DNA of 64,000 nt. Source: Sclerodactyla briareus. Lineage: Eukaryota > Echinodermata > Holothuroidea > Dendrochirotida > Sclerodactylidae. Below the pieces are notes generated by a model. That model did not search any database and had not been told where the DNA came from. It saw only the letters and a program-made list of their open reading frames with translations. Position numbers and translations under genes: made by a program. The stretch lies in contig JAODTK010003832.1 of the NCBI GenBank assembly GCA_026419785.1, positions 62,001 through 126,000 of the forward strand, read 5' to 3'. Shown piece after piece: positions 12,041-24,784 of the stretch (positions are counted from its first letter, which is position 1; each line of letters begins with the position of its first letter).

Positions 12041-13160
12041 TTTCAACAAATCATGGCCTGTTTGTAAATACCATAACTTGACCCCAACCGAATGGGTCAA
12101 TTAAGCTCATACTGGGTACTTGTATGTGGGTTCCCCACAGTGAGTACACAATCACTATGTTTGGGGTCAGTCAGAGGTCTCTGAGGTATCTTGGGAGGTC
12201 AAAGTCTGAAAATCTTATAAACAAAAAGTTGTTGTGCAAATTGGAAAAATCTGATATTCGATAAGATAAGTTCTGGCTTGTTAATAAGACAGATCGACCC
12301 CACCATGATGGATGAAGCTCTATGGTAGTTGTGTTCCCCGCAGATGTGTGAAACAGCCGATATTGGAATATTTGTTGAATTATATATCTATATATATATG
12401 TGTCACCATAATGAGAAACGAGCCTGTTCGGTCGTCGGGTCATAGTCGTTTTATGGTCACTAGCGGCAAGTCTGAAATCCTGGTAAACCCTAGTAAGATC
12501 CAGAAATTCCATGCGTCCGATGGACCTGAAATTTGGTATATGGCTTTCTCACGGGTCGGTCGTACAAGGAATCCATCGTTTTTGGTGTAAGACGAGAGTC
12601 ATTTGAAGCAAATGTTGAAAAATTGTGAAAAATCTTATATTTCAACAAATAGTGGCTGTGTCTGTAAACACAAGAAACTGACCCCGCCAGAGAATAAAGC
12701 TTTTCACTTGGTTATGTGTGTTCCCCCATAGATAACTTAGACCCGATGTTGGATGGATGAAGCTTAAACTGAGTTTGTATGGTCTTCATGAAGAGGGGGG
12801 CCATGTTGTTGTGGGGTCATGTCATATGTCATCTGAGGTCATAGTGGATAAAGTTTTGTGAGATCTGTAATACGAAACGTCCAGAGCGCCGGCCCGACGG
12901 ATGCTGATATTTTGGGCTTGTACGTTGTAAACACGATAACTTGATATGTGTGTGGTCCTATAATGGAGTAACAAGAACTTATTGGAGTCAGAGGCACTTG
13001 CCCAAATAACTAGTGTCTTCTAAGAGGATACTAGATGCTAAACATTCGTGGTCGTAGACCTCGTGGGGATTCATGTTTTTACTGATATCGGAGCCAGCGT
13101 CCACACAGGTATAAAGTAAAGCAAATCACTGAGCCTTTGAGCTTTCTGGATTCTTTAAGA
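12040..13160 (+). repeat. Array of the AGGTCA-rich ~150-200 bp repeat
   Basis: Recurring 'AACTTGACCCC ... GCTCATACTGGGTAC ... GTTCCCCACAGTGAGTACA' order at about 12,072, 12,290, 12,677, 12,733 and 12,930, each followed by GGTCA half-sites. An (AT)n patch lies at 12,381-12,400. The array ends in AATCACT and GAGCCTTTGAGCTT (13,128-13,144), a degenerate form of the hairpin ending the arrays at 1,921 and 7,752. This shared end marks it as one structured element type. Confidence 0.65.
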
Positions 13161-13169
13161 TGTAACATA

Positions 13170-13860
13170 AAATCCCCCTCCAAAAAACATATCTCTTGCC
13201 AAGACCCTAAGGTGGTAATTATAATTAATAGGTGACCTATTTATTCAATAAGGAGAAAACACAATAAGTAGGTTTTGATTGAAGGAAAGGTACAAATAAG
13301 ACAATGAATGAAAATACCAATGAGAATTCCAAAACATTTTTTAGGTGGTGGGTCATAGAAATTACTGCCGCAATAATTTTCTGTAGATTTGGTGTAATAT
13401 TTTGGAAATTATTTCAATGCTGTGAAGGGGGCTGCGATTAGAGATACAGAGTGGTTGGGCCCTAGGAGTTGCCTCTGTTTTTCGTTAGTGAATAAATCAT
13501 CAGCTACCACTTTTCATCTATAAATGCTCATTACGGGGATGGATAGATCATGATTAGTTTCGATGAGTGACCCCAAAAAACATACTCATGAAATCACCGA
13601 TTATTTTATGGTGAATGGAACCACTGTTTTGGGAAAGATTTACGTTGGGGGGTGGCCAATTTATATCCATATTGGAATTGCTCTTATATCCATTGGATGG
13701 TATGTATGTCATTTTATGGCGTTAGTATGGTTGGAATGTACAAGACATTTATAGTAAAAAATATTATTTTCATCTTACCAATCAAAGCCAATTCTCTGAT
13801 TTTTGGATGCTCACTTCAGACATGTATTTCTAACAAGAAATCTGATGTTTTTTACTGCAG
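13170..13860. other. Unassigned, probably intronic
   Basis: AT-rich. Its right end (TTTTTTACTGCAG) is a strong splice acceptor for the exon that follows, so at least part of this stretch is probably intron. Confidence 0.4.
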
Positions 13861-14016
13861 ATCTCCGAGGCAACGGACATTGGAGGACTAAGCAAAATGA
13901 TATCGACAACAGCCGAGCGCCCTGATCTCAATGCCAGTGTGTATTCAGCCGAGGTATATTTTGCAGGTCCAGCAGGAAGTGGTGAACCAGCTCACAAAGT
14001 TTATGTTAATCGACAG
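13861..14016 (+). CDS. Internal coding exon of an unidentified host gene (52 codons)
   Basis: The sequence shows a polypyrimidine tract and CAG acceptor ending at 13,860, an open frame starting ATC at 13,861, and a CAG|GTGAAG donor at 14,016/14,017. The exon is exactly 156 bp (52 codons) and can be read as phase 0 at both ends. The peptide has ordinary protein composition, beginning ISEATDIGGLSKM and ending PAHKVYVNRQ, with an alternating hydrophobic segment (ASVYSAEVYFAGPAG) suggestive of a beta strand and turn. The frame stays open past the donor and then hits TGA at 14,032, as expected if the donor is used. No family was recognised. Neighbouring exons were not found nearby, so introns are long or the gene is interrupted by the LINE that follows. 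The best-supported host coding sequence in the window. Confidence 0.5.
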
Positions 14017-14783
14017 GTGAAGATCGGCATATGAAAGGTGAATAACTAATGATATGATGCCCTGGACTTTGAGTGGTACAGTTGCTCGGTACATCATGAG
14101 GTTGGATGAGAGTCGCGCATAGGATGCAGATAAGGTGCCTACCGGGCTATTATGGGAGACATAGGACAGGCGCATGCGGAGACCCCTCCCCCCCTGGTCA
14201 CTATAGGGGTAATTTTTGAACGGTCATTTTGACATGACGGTATCAGTCCTGGTTAAAAGAAAAGAAGACCACCTTCACCCCAGTTTCTTCTTACCCAAAC
14301 TGGGGTATTCATCATCGGGTTAATTCTATGGATCTTTACTACTGGTTGACACCTCTTCACAGGTGGTCTGATCACTCACACAGCACACCACCTCCTCCGA
14401 CACTGTGGGCGGGGGCTTAATTGTCACTTAGAAGGAATTCCTCCACCCCAATGTAGGAAATTTTAATCACTGTATGACTTTGGCAGGCAAGAGGAATTAT
14501 CCTAGTTTATACCCAGTAAGGCCGCCGGGTGATAATAAGGGTCATCAGAGGGGTGTTTGAAGAAATTAGAAAAGTGCCTTCCACAGTGGAGTGTTTTATA
14601 CTACTGACTAAGCCATTTTAAACGCTTCTTGACCCCGTAATAATCCCCAAAGGAAAAGCAAAATAAAGGAGTCCCTATTGCAGAAAACAGTTGTAGTATA
14701 GCTAGATAGGCTTGCATGATGCAGCAATAGAGTCCCACAAAAGGGGACTCCTTGTTTAGGATTAACAATTATTATTATTATTT

Positions 14784-15990
14784 TTATATTATTGGTTCAG
14801 TGTGAAAGGTGGAAAGGACCCTGACGCCCACAACATCCCCAATTACAGCGTTGTCAAAAGATTGAGCGGCAATGACCCAATGGGAATTGGAAACTGAGGA
14901 AATAGGTTGAGGAAGGCCCTCGAATCCATGGAACAATTTTAAAACGTAAACAAGATAACCTCGAATTCTCTCAGCTCCAATCGAGCTGGACCGAACCGAC
15001 CGGTAAGCCTTCTTAATTTTCGTGTAAGGTAATTCCAAGACTCCACATGAATATAATCTAGTGGCCCTCCTTCACGCTGAAATTTCGAATTACATGCTTA
15101 TTTCTCAGGAAGAAGTAAGGAAGTAAGGACATATATTGGACAGATACTCAGGTGATGAATCTCATTAGTGCTCAAACAAGCTGACACCAGACAACAATTA
15201 TCCTACCAAGGAAACTGAGGTGACATCCAATCAAGCCAAGGATCCAATTATAGGTACCATAGCAAATAGGCAAACTGCTTAGCAGGTTTCAAAGAAAACT
15301 TAAAATCAACGTCGAGATGCTTTTCAAATAACCTGATGACTATTGGGCCCATCTGAACTTAAGGAAGCGTTTGCGAACGATTGTGAAACCAACACACATA
15401 AGCAGCATAACTTTGCAGTTATCAACATTGAAAACCATTTGCCAATCGAAAGACTGGTTGGAGAGATTTTTATCAAGATCCCTGGAACAATTGCCAAATA
15501 TGTTGTTCGACAGCAGCAACCTCCTTGATTAGCAATTGGTACGTCCGCAAACTTTTCACTTTCAATGCCACCATATCTTCAAAGATCCGTCAGTATTCGC
15601 CATGGTTAGGTTGTTAAAAGTAATGGCCAAGAACTGATCATTGGAAGAACACACTAGGGACCATGTACCAAGGGACGAACACCGAGGAGACAAATTGTTG
15701 TTCCCAATTCAAACTGCCACTGACAATCCACTTAGGGACGACCCCCCCTTATGCCATATGATTACGTTTCAATATTTAGTTCAAGAGACGCTCACTGAGG
15801 GCACCTCCGTAAAAAAGCTTTTGGAAGTCCTGAAAAATTATCTCAACAGCATGCGTTTTGCTACACATGGGGTAACAAATGCTCCAGTAAAAACTTTCAA
15901 GCAAAATGTACCCCAAAGCCGAAAAGTTTATCACTACCTATTTTGTGTTATCGTTGTCAATGAGATAATTACTATGTAATTTAATTATTG
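14784..15990 (-). pseudogene. Decayed CR1-like LINE, reverse transcriptase C-terminal half
   Basis: Read on the minus strand, a SVLGP-type reverse transcriptase motif lies near 15,635-15,590. The conserved block WQMVFNVDNCKVM follows near 15,440, matching the WQM.FN..KCKVMH region of CR1/Jockey-type LINEs. The C-terminal domain ELPYTKIKKAY...RIRGYLVYVLKLFHGFEGL lies at 15,035-14,915, matching the LPYEERL...RRLRGDLI.VYKI.HG block of CR1 proteins. Several frameshifts and stops separate these blocks, so the copy is dead. The upstream half of the reverse transcriptase and the endonuclease were not found, consistent with 5' truncation. The 84-codon frame at 14,784-15,038 is its longest intact piece. 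The exact clade is inferred from these motifs only. Confidence 0.6.
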
Positions 15991-17800
15991 CGAAGTTCAT
16001 TTGTTTGTGACGTCACATACCAAATAGATCATGCCAAAAAGAAACATCAATCTTGTTACGTCGAGACGGAATGGGGCTCTCGGAAGGCGTAAATAAGCAA
16101 GAGACATAACAGTATTAGCGAGTGTGGCACCAGCGGGGGGCAGGGGGCCATTGTACACTAAAATTTACACACCCCGGCAAGGGCCTTATATTCCCAACCT
16201 TATTTAGAGTGCAGAATTCCTATATTCAGTGTAATTTTTAGTATGATCAGAGTATCCACCCTCCTATCTTCCAACAAACTATTACCATAAGGGACATACA
16301 ATAGTATGCCATACAAGTTCTTTGAACTGTCCTGGAGAGCTTAAATGACCAATCTGTTGTGAAGGGAAAATTCCTGCGTTACCACTGTTTTTTGCCTGAC
16401 AGACTGGGTAACGACTTTTTAGGCGTTGACAAAACAGAAGTGTAATTGTCTGTGCTGCATGGACACAAATACTTCCAGCTGCGTGCCAGCTGAGCACTGT
16501 GGAAGAATAATCTACTCAAGGTCCTGATGTCCACTGAAGCCGCGTATATCTATCGCCGTTGCTTCGCTGATGCACCAGGCAGGAATTAGATGTATTTTCC
16601 AAAGTCTGCGGCAACATCGGTAAAGCTCGCATCACCGCGTACGGTGTTTGGACATGGTTAAAAAATTCGAGACAGCGGTTCGCAGGCGTCCGTGATGGGA
16701 AATAAAAATGCTATTGCGATATCACTAGGTCGCAGGCGTTCGCATGCAGGCCGAAGACTTTGGGGTGTCGAAAACAGCCGATATGCAGAATGCTACATTG
16801 TTATTAATAAGCAGTTCATGGCTGCAGTGTAATGATCATGTAATGCTATGGGGAACAAAGGTCACCGGGTCGCCGGCGGTCTAAACACCACGCGCGTCGT
16901 TGCACAAACGAGCAGCGGAAAAATCTGATTTGTCTTTGCGAGAGCGACAATCGCTTCAGAACGGAACTTTGCAGGTTTACCATACATGTCGACAGTACAC
17001 TATTGAAACATGAAAAATGAATCAGTTTTATTTTCGAAAAGTAATCACAGTTTAAAAATGAGCCGCAACACTTCGAATGGGAGAAAAGCTCGTCTGTGCT
17101 GCGATGCCGTCAGCAGGCTGTGAGCATGAGCATCAGTACAAAACTGTGAACAGGGCCAGAGTTGACACGATTCACGTATCTCAAAAAACACCATACGTTT
17201 CAGGCCGCGTACCACTATTTCTGGTCATAGTGACAATTTTTGAAAACGAAAATTAAACCGACAAAAAGACACCAAAAAGATGTCTACAAGTATAGACCCC
17301 GGGAGAACGACGGAGGAGGATTGTTGACTGGTAAAAGGGCAACCAATTCTTTATGGAATAAATTGTCCGATTATAATATATAAACAGTTCCGAACTACCA
17401 CCAATTAGAAGCAGAAGAGAGGAAATTTCGGACGATGGGCAAAGTATTCGAACTACAGGCACCATAAGTTAGCCAAATTTTTCAATGTGCTTCTTAGTAG
17501 CTATATGGACTGTATCGCACGTTTAGGCAACAATTTCATCAAATTAGACTACAATGACATTGTCCTATATTGTTGGTTATATGGACCAAACGATTTTCCT
17601 CCCACAGATTGTATTTGGATGATTTATGAAGTGCAGTTAGTATTATCATTGACCAAATGGTACATAAGGTAGAGGCGTGTCAGGAATTTAGAGGTCCTAG
17701 GTCAATAGACGGGTCAATTTTAGCAAATTTGTTTATTAAACGATAAAGCGGCTTTTAATCCTACAAGCGGTAAAACTGAAATAGTAATGAAAGCTAGCAC
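15991..17800. other. Unassigned DNA
   Basis: A CpG-richer stretch near 16,540-16,920 stands out from its AT-rich surroundings, but no exon, RNA gene or transposon could be assigned. Confidence 0.45.
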
Positions 17801-18170
17801 TATTACATGGACTCAAAGTAAGATGGGGAGCTCATGAATTTGAGGTCAGAGGTCACCTGGGGGTCAATTTCTGCCGTTTGTTTGTGAACAGTCAAGCCAC
17901 TTCTCTAGGAAAGCTAGTTTTTTTTCACTGTTATCATACCAAGGGAAATTCGGAGTGTTCCAAATTCAACATCGAGAGGTTGTGAAAGTTGTAATTTTTG
18001 GCCATTTCATCAAAACCATCAAAGACATTCAGGTCAAATCAGATATTCTTGACAATTAGTCCAGTTATTACTAGTGAACAATGTGTATGGGTTGCCACTC
18101 AGTAATTTTGAGGTCGAAGGTTAATCTAAGAAGTTAGTGCATATAATTTGGTTGAAAAGTCATTAGTGCA
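17800..18170 (+). repeat. Worn copy of the AGGTCA-rich repeat
   Basis: GAGGTCAGAGGTCACC and TTTGAGGTCGAAGGTTAATC blocks lie about 260 bp apart with the same surrounding word order as the repeats at 1.6, 4.1 and 12.1 kb. More diverged than those copies. Confidence 0.4.
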
Positions 18171-18179
18171 CAATTTATT

Positions 18180-19060
18180 CATATTCCAATGCCTACAATA
18201 AGGGTGAGCTTAATGTGCCATTGTATGTATTCAATTATGCAGGAATTGATGTGGGCAGTTTACAGGTTTCAGTGACACAGTATAGGTTATAAGATTCAGT
18301 GAATTGGGTTGTAATTTCAGATATCTTTTAATCAATAAGTCTTTTGTGCCCTATAAAGACACAAACCTTCACATGCTATAGGAAATAAATTGACCAGCCT
18401 TTGTGTCCACAGAATACCAATGCTGATGAGGAAGTGTGACACAGTGCACAACCACCCAGTACTATACTAGTGTCGCCAGGCTTTTTTTTTTTACCGCAAT
18501 CCCAAAACGAGACAAGAAGCTCACAATTACGTGTACCTGTGCTCCATTAGATCCAGATCATCAACATCCAGCATTAAAGAACATGCAGTTGCAAAACAAC
18601 AGCGTCTCGGTCATCGCATTCCCGGCTTGATCAATGAGGTTATGGAATCTATGGATTCAGAGGGAAGTAACTTAGTAGTACCCTCGGTTATTCCATATTA
18701 CTTCTTCACATACGTATTGTGCATTTTGCACATATGCAGGTTGGAAACTGTTACACAATCCTTTGGGAAAAAATGATGGTTGGATGGAAGTAGAACCTGA
18801 ATTAAGATAAGCGTACAAGGAGCTTCCAATAACATTGACAAAAACAACATATGCCAATAATACTTTTAAGTTAGTTATCAATCATGAATTTCATTAAACC
18901 ATTGAAAAGTCATCTAGGTTAACGAATGCAATCATAGATGGTACACATTTTTGCATAAAACTCACAATTTATATTTAACTGGCACTTTATTGTCATTTAG
19001 GCTATATCTGTATTTGAACCGCTGTTTAAATTACAAGTTTTTTTTTTTTCATGGACGGAA
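18180..19060. other. Unassigned, includes a weak coding-like patch
   Basis: The stretch 18,490-18,680 has two overlapping frames of moderate protein-like composition but no good splice donor. It was not called as an exon. Confidence 0.35.
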
Positions 19061-19076
19061 TGAAAGCCCTGGGGAC

Positions 19077-19262
19077 GTTGACGGCATCCGAACCCACCAA
19101 GATCTATTCGTCGAGTGTTTCACCTGGAACAGCGTCCCCATGGACGCATCGTACATGGAAGCTCTCTCCAGCCACACCGCCCTTGAGCGTGGAAGGGAGC
19201 AACAGACGGGAGGCAGAAGCGCGAACGAATCACCTTCTGTCGACCGCGTCTGGATATTCAAG
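19077..19262 (+). CDS. Possible coding exon, unidentified
   Basis: A GC-rich island in AT-rich DNA follows a poly-T tract. One frame reads through it with a high-GC third position and ordinary composition, including GDVDGIRTHQDLFVECF and MDASYMEALSSHTALERG, ending VWIFK before a weak AAG|GTTGGC donor. The acceptor is uncertain, since GAAAG at 19,067 is a poor site. A second frame on the same strand, starting at the ATG at 19,051, is also open (76 codons, rich in Ser/Thr/Ala), so frame choice is not certain. No family was recognised. Confidence 0.3.
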
Positions 19263-19309
19263 GTTGGCTGCTTCTATTTAGTTATAGGAATGCGTTGTTA
19301 AAACAGATA

Positions 19310-20040
19310 TTAAGCGCTTGTAATATTAGTTCCAAACAAGCTATTGTCGGGATTATAGGCCATTGAAGGCCATTTAGTTCACACTTGCACTGTTAGTTGT
19401 TGTTTGAGGCTACTGAAACTGAACCATTGATTCCTAGGTTGTAGATTATTTATATATTGCCTCGCCATCGCCTGAATAAGTTTCCAGAAGAAAACTTAGT
19501 GGTCACTATAAGGCAGTGGCTGTGTGTGATGTGTGGTGTATGTCAGCACTTCCTATTCTTGACGTAGTCAGGATTTCTCACAATCCGTGGGGCCGATTAT
19601 GATGAAATTTTGTGTGTAGCACCGGGGATGGGTGTACACGATCTGATTAGATTTGGGCAGTGCAAAGTCATTAATTAGTAGATAATTATGCTATTTTATG
19701 TAATTCATTGGTTGAAGCTCGTTAGCAAGGTTACGCAGAAACATATGTCTTACAGTGATGTAGTTTGGATGTAAGGGACCTGGAATGACAGGTAGATGAA
19801 ACTGATCAGATTTTCACAGCCGGAATATGCTAGTTAAGTGGTCTAATTTGTGGCATTTTATGCAATTTTTTAATCAGTTGGATTTCCACAAAACTTGGTA
19901 GATGTGATCCAACCTTTGATCCAGATACTTTGAAGGTACAGCTGGGGTCCGTAGAGGTCATTGTATGCATCTAATTTGCATAATTATTCAAATTTTCCAA
20001 CTTGGTAAGAATTTTGTCAAACTCATCAGGTATGGTCCGT
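19310..20040 (+). repeat. Dispersed repeat with 'atctaatttgcataatt' words
   Basis: Contains GATTTCTCACAATCC and GATTTCCACAAAACTTGG blocks and TAATTTGCATAATTATTC words that are the complement of words in the TGTCTCGCC-ended family (26.3-27.9, 39.2-39.9 kb). Possibly a worn inverted copy. Confidence 0.35.
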
Positions 20041-20049
20041 TAACGATTT

Positions 20050-23000
20050 TCTTGATCTGATGTGTTTGAGTTCATGAATTTGATTGAATTCCATATAATA
20101 ATAGCTTCTGTTAAATAAAGCACTGAGGAACGAGCAAACGTCACAGCTCCTGGCAATTATGCTGTTATCAGCTGCCCACAAGCAAGACCCTCTCGTAACC
20201 CAACCCATTTGAATTAGGTTGATAAGACCTTCAAAAATACTGGGTTAAACAATTTTTCCCCCTCTCTCTTCTTGCCTGAGGACTGGGACAATGTGGAAGT
20301 TCCCCTAAGATAATAAGTTTTGGGGACATCCTTGACTGCTTGCTGGCATGGGGATAGTTTGTGGGTGTGTGGGGGAGGCAGGGGATAGTGTTTGCTGCCT
20401 GGCAGGGGGAAAGGTGGGACTGGCAACGTCCCGGTGCGGCTTGGGAAATGAAAGGCCAGGCGGATAATGGGATTCAGTACATTGTCAGTTGTATTTTGGG
20501 TCAAGAAGTGGAGTTGACCTGATTGATAAGTCCTTCAGTTCAAATTTGGTAGTTACGGAGAGGAGAATGGGGGGGGGGGATGAAAACAAAAATGCATTAG
20601 GAAGGACTTTTGTAATATAGTCAAACTTCTTGATCATTATTTTATAATAATTTTTATGTTTATATGTGAAGATATGTGATGTTCGTTTGACATACGATGG
20701 GTGAGACACTTTTTGGCGATCGCCTTGTTCATTCCTTGACTCCAGTATGTGGGGTGACACATAGGGTTAACAAAATACTTGACGCCCACTGGAGATGCCG
20801 TTTTCCCTTTGGGGTAATAAACCCCTATTGTTTTCGGTTATGACCGGGGGCAATTTTGCGTAAAAATTAAAACTGATATTTTGGCTTGTTATCATATACA
20901 CTTTAACCACATCTGTTAGATCATAGTTGATATGTGTGGTCCCATGATGACTGGGATTTACAACTCATTGTAATATTTTAACTAACCATGTTAAGTAGTG
21001 CATTTAGATTCTAAGCTATGCTTCATAAATTTGGTTCCCAGGCCCACACCAACAACGCGAACAATTAGACGAGTGGATTGTGCGTTAGGGGCTACTCGTT
21101 TGCAGAGTAGCTAATTATGACCCATAACCCCCCAAACACCATATACCCGAACGTTGAATGGCAACTCATTAAGTCGTATCATTAGTATAATGTATGATCT
21201 AACGTTATCTGCATTGGTTTTCAATTTCTCACATAACGGCTCTAACAAATTCATAATATTTCATGGCTCAATAAAGCTATGATTTACCAGGCATTAGCAG
21301 GGATGGTTGATTTAAATCACTTGATTTAATCAGTAATTTAAAAATCGCGAATTCAATCAATGATTGTTTCTTTTAAATCACTGGTTTAAATCACTTTTTT
21401 TTACTTATCCAATTTCCATGTTACAATTGTTCAGCACATTTCGCTCAAACTTCCAAGGAACTTCCGAGGAAGTAACAGTTGGAATTGTTTGAAGAACTTT
21501 CTGTCCACCCCAACGTACCCCCCTACCCACCCCTCCCTCTCTCATCTGTTGGCCTCACCTCTCTCTGTGGTATAATATTTATTTATGCAAAGTCTAGATT
21601 CTAGAACCAGATCATCCTACACTTCATAGACACACCAGATCTGGTGTGTCCTATGACCATATTCACATTCCAAATCACATTACCAACTTATGATCTGGAT
21701 TTGGATAAAACTAAGCATTAAGAACAGGGACCATACATGCACAAAAGTTGGAGAATGTCATGATGCCATGGGCGATGGCAGCATGGATCTGGAATTTCCA
21801 TGGTGACATGTATGCATTGTCCTGTGCAATCATTGATGGTCATGATTCCAGAGTTCGCTCCGTCAGGCACTCCAGATTGGACATTGTGGCAGTACCTGCA
21901 CTGGCATGGGCAATGCCCAGGCAGGTAATTGCTGAGCCCCGTCTACACTCACAGTCAAACTATCCACTGGACGTAAATCCATTTTACTCTTGGTATGAGG
22001 CTTAATAGTGATAGAAGATATATAACCTATTCTGGTTTTGTTTTTTTCTTCATTGTTGGTGTGAATAATTGCGGAAATAAGGGAGGAAACATTGAACACA
22101 TGTATAACAATACAACGATATAGGCTACCCTGTCCACCTCACATGTTAAAGTACATATGAGGCAAAGAACACAAAGCACTTTAATCAATGGCCCCCATGG
22201 ACCAGGGGCCCCCTGGCAGGGGCCCAGGGCATCCAGGTAAGTAAACTCCCATCATAAGGGGTGGACCGGACTATAAACACACATGTAGAATACGATAGTT
22301 TATTCCACAATTACCAAGCTGAGTTGGGCTACTGCCCGTTGTATTCCTGTGTATAAAAATATGGTGGTATGGGCCACCCAAGACCAGGCACCGATTATAC
22401 CAGGAGGTTCCACAGTTAATGACAGCTGATGAGTGTGCTTAGAACAGATGGACCACACGCAGTACATAGAGAACATAGAAAATCTGTGGCTGCCAGTTAG
22501 CCTGCAAAGTATTCAGGACATAGACAAAAGGCTCTTACCACGATTATCAAGTGATTGGGTGGGGGTAAGGCTCCCTGGATGACTCAGGAAGGATATATGG
22601 GAGAGTGGATATGGGATTGAAAACAAAAAATGTATGATTTAAAAAAAAAAATCACAATCTGGGCATGAGTAGATTATGTAAGATGACATGAGTATCACAA
22701 GAGCCAAACCAACATAACGGGTTTGAGTTATTCCTTCATTTTTGTTCGTTTTTGACATGACGAGAACTCCGACAAATAACATTTTGTGACATTGTCACAT
22801 TGCTAGGTCTCGATAGACCCCCCGTAACAGGGGTCACCCTGCGCCTACATGAATTATCCATGAGAAAGGACCTACTGAGGCGGAGCGATCCCGTTCCCAA
22901 AGGCACATACGTTGTGCCTGGTATTTACTGCTTCCTGTTGATGCCCGACGACGGAACACTTGCAAGAGGAACATGGAGTTGGGATTCTCTCGTCACCAGG

Positions 23001-24780
23001 CTTCGGGTTTGCGTTAATTGTGACCGGTTCAGGGTTCTATCAAAATCAGGGATATGGTGCCAAATACCATTTTTTAGTATTGGCTTATTCGTAAGGGGTT
23101 ACTATAGAATAGGGCAATTTTTGGGGTCTCTAGTTGAGCTGTAGGGAGGTGGATCCCACCCATGGGGGGTCTGTACGAGGGGGCTACCACCCCCAGGGGA
23201 TTCAGCACTTGAGCAAAGTTCCGGCAGTCGGCCGCGATTTTCCCGTTTGGTGACGACTCCCCGCCCAATCTCCTAGGGGCCGCGCCTGAGGCATACCCTC
23301 CATGGACTTGGGGGTACATAGGCCTACTATATAGGGACCCTCTTCTTCCTAGTGGCTGTGGTTATTGTCCTGCCTCCTCTCCCAGGATCCTTTCTAGGGG
23401 AGGGGGTGTTCTCGAGCACTCAATAGAATTTTGCTAGTTTTTGCGCATTATCAGTACATACGGGAGCAGTCCACATACGTGCGGTCCACGGGTATGGATG
23501 CTGTTAGTTTGTCAGAATTTTTTTTGGCAGTTATTTGGGTTGAATAATGAGGCAGTGATGCAGGAAAAGAAACGCATAGTATGTTCGCTAGAACGTCAGT
23601 ACCGGGTTATGACATGAACTTTAATGTTTCACAAGGGTCATCAACATTGGCGCTAATATTATAGCCCCATCTCTGTATGATGTTCTCTTCAGAGTTATAA
23701 ACAAATGAAGATTGATCTGCTATGTTAATTGTGCAGTAACGTTTGATGTCTCATAAGGACAACATTGGAATTTCTAATGTACCGTATTCTATTTTTGGGT
23801 TGGGGTTTTCAAACTAATGTTTCACACGGGTTATTCACTGTTGAGGATTATGAAAGCAATGATGAATGATTTTCACCACAAATTTATGATCGCTGCCATG
23901 GTGTATTGAAAGTTGAACTTTGTTAACATATTAAAAGGGATGTATAATTGCAGATTTGCAGTTATAGGAAACAATTGATAGGCATGCTGAGGATTTGGTA
24001 TTGCGCCAATCACCATAGTACAAATCAAATGCTGTAACCCGGTGCGAACACCGCTACAGTGATGGGTTTGTAACACATATAGTTGTATTCTTAGTCCTCT
24101 CCCTGCGAAACCCTCCATAGCATTCATACCATTCATAGCAGCTGTATCAGCATTTATGAATTCGTGGACATCATCATATAAAGCCAATATTGTGTGCACA
24201 CATTTTTGAACCAATAAGAGACACGCGCGTGGTTGTAGCTCTATAGCGATTACATTGATAAGAATTTATATCGCCTCTGATGGACTCATGAATTTATCAA
24301 GTACATACAGTGTGTGTGGTGAGATAATATTTCGAATTTGGTGACTGACACACATTCTTAAGTTAACATCTCATTCCCTGCGAAACACCAATTTATACAG
24401 TGAAAATTTCGGATACTGTTTATTAGTAATATCTTTAAAAAACTGAAATAAATCTTAGTTTGGGAGAGTAATTATATGCAGTCTCAAGCAACAGAATTGC
24501 TTCAAGTCTGCGATGATTGGTGGTCTACCGGCCAACATTCCAATGTAGAAACAGGGAAAACCCGGCGAACGCCGTAATGGAAAGGGGTCAAAGGGGAGGG
24601 GTCTCTCCCCGTCGTTTGGAGAAAAATGGTTGAAATGTAAATGCCTGTAGATGCAAAATAGTGGCCTGTCGATATTGCAAAAATGAAGATTTTTTACAGA
24701 TAAATTTAAATTTTTTGGGGCATTTCCCAACATTCACAGAATTTCTTCACCACAATCCTGTTTCACTTAAGGTATATAGG
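20050..24780. other. Unassigned DNA, no gene recognised
   Basis: Includes a palindromic TTTAAATCA patch (21,309-21,400), a perfect 22-bp palindrome (21,629-21,650), GGCCCC-rich words near 22,190-22,240 and a GC-richer block at 22,790-23,330. The last has a 114-codon frame without a recognisable domain. A CAG|GTAATT donor-like site at 21,921 ends an open frame from 21,748, but the peptide (many Trp/Met/Ala) is not convincing. Confidence 0.45.
21629..21650. repeat. Perfect 22-bp palindrome
   Basis: GACACACCAGA is followed directly by TCTGGTGTGTC with no loop. Flanking CATA and TATG can extend the stem past a one-base bulge. CCAGATCAT (21,607) and ATGATCTGG (21,690) form a wider outer pair. Confidence 0.8.
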
Positions 24781-24784
24781 TCAT

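Noticed and set aside
22800-23144. 114-codon frame
   Set aside because: No domain, no splice or start context. Lies in an unassigned GC-richer block and is better read as repeat DNA.
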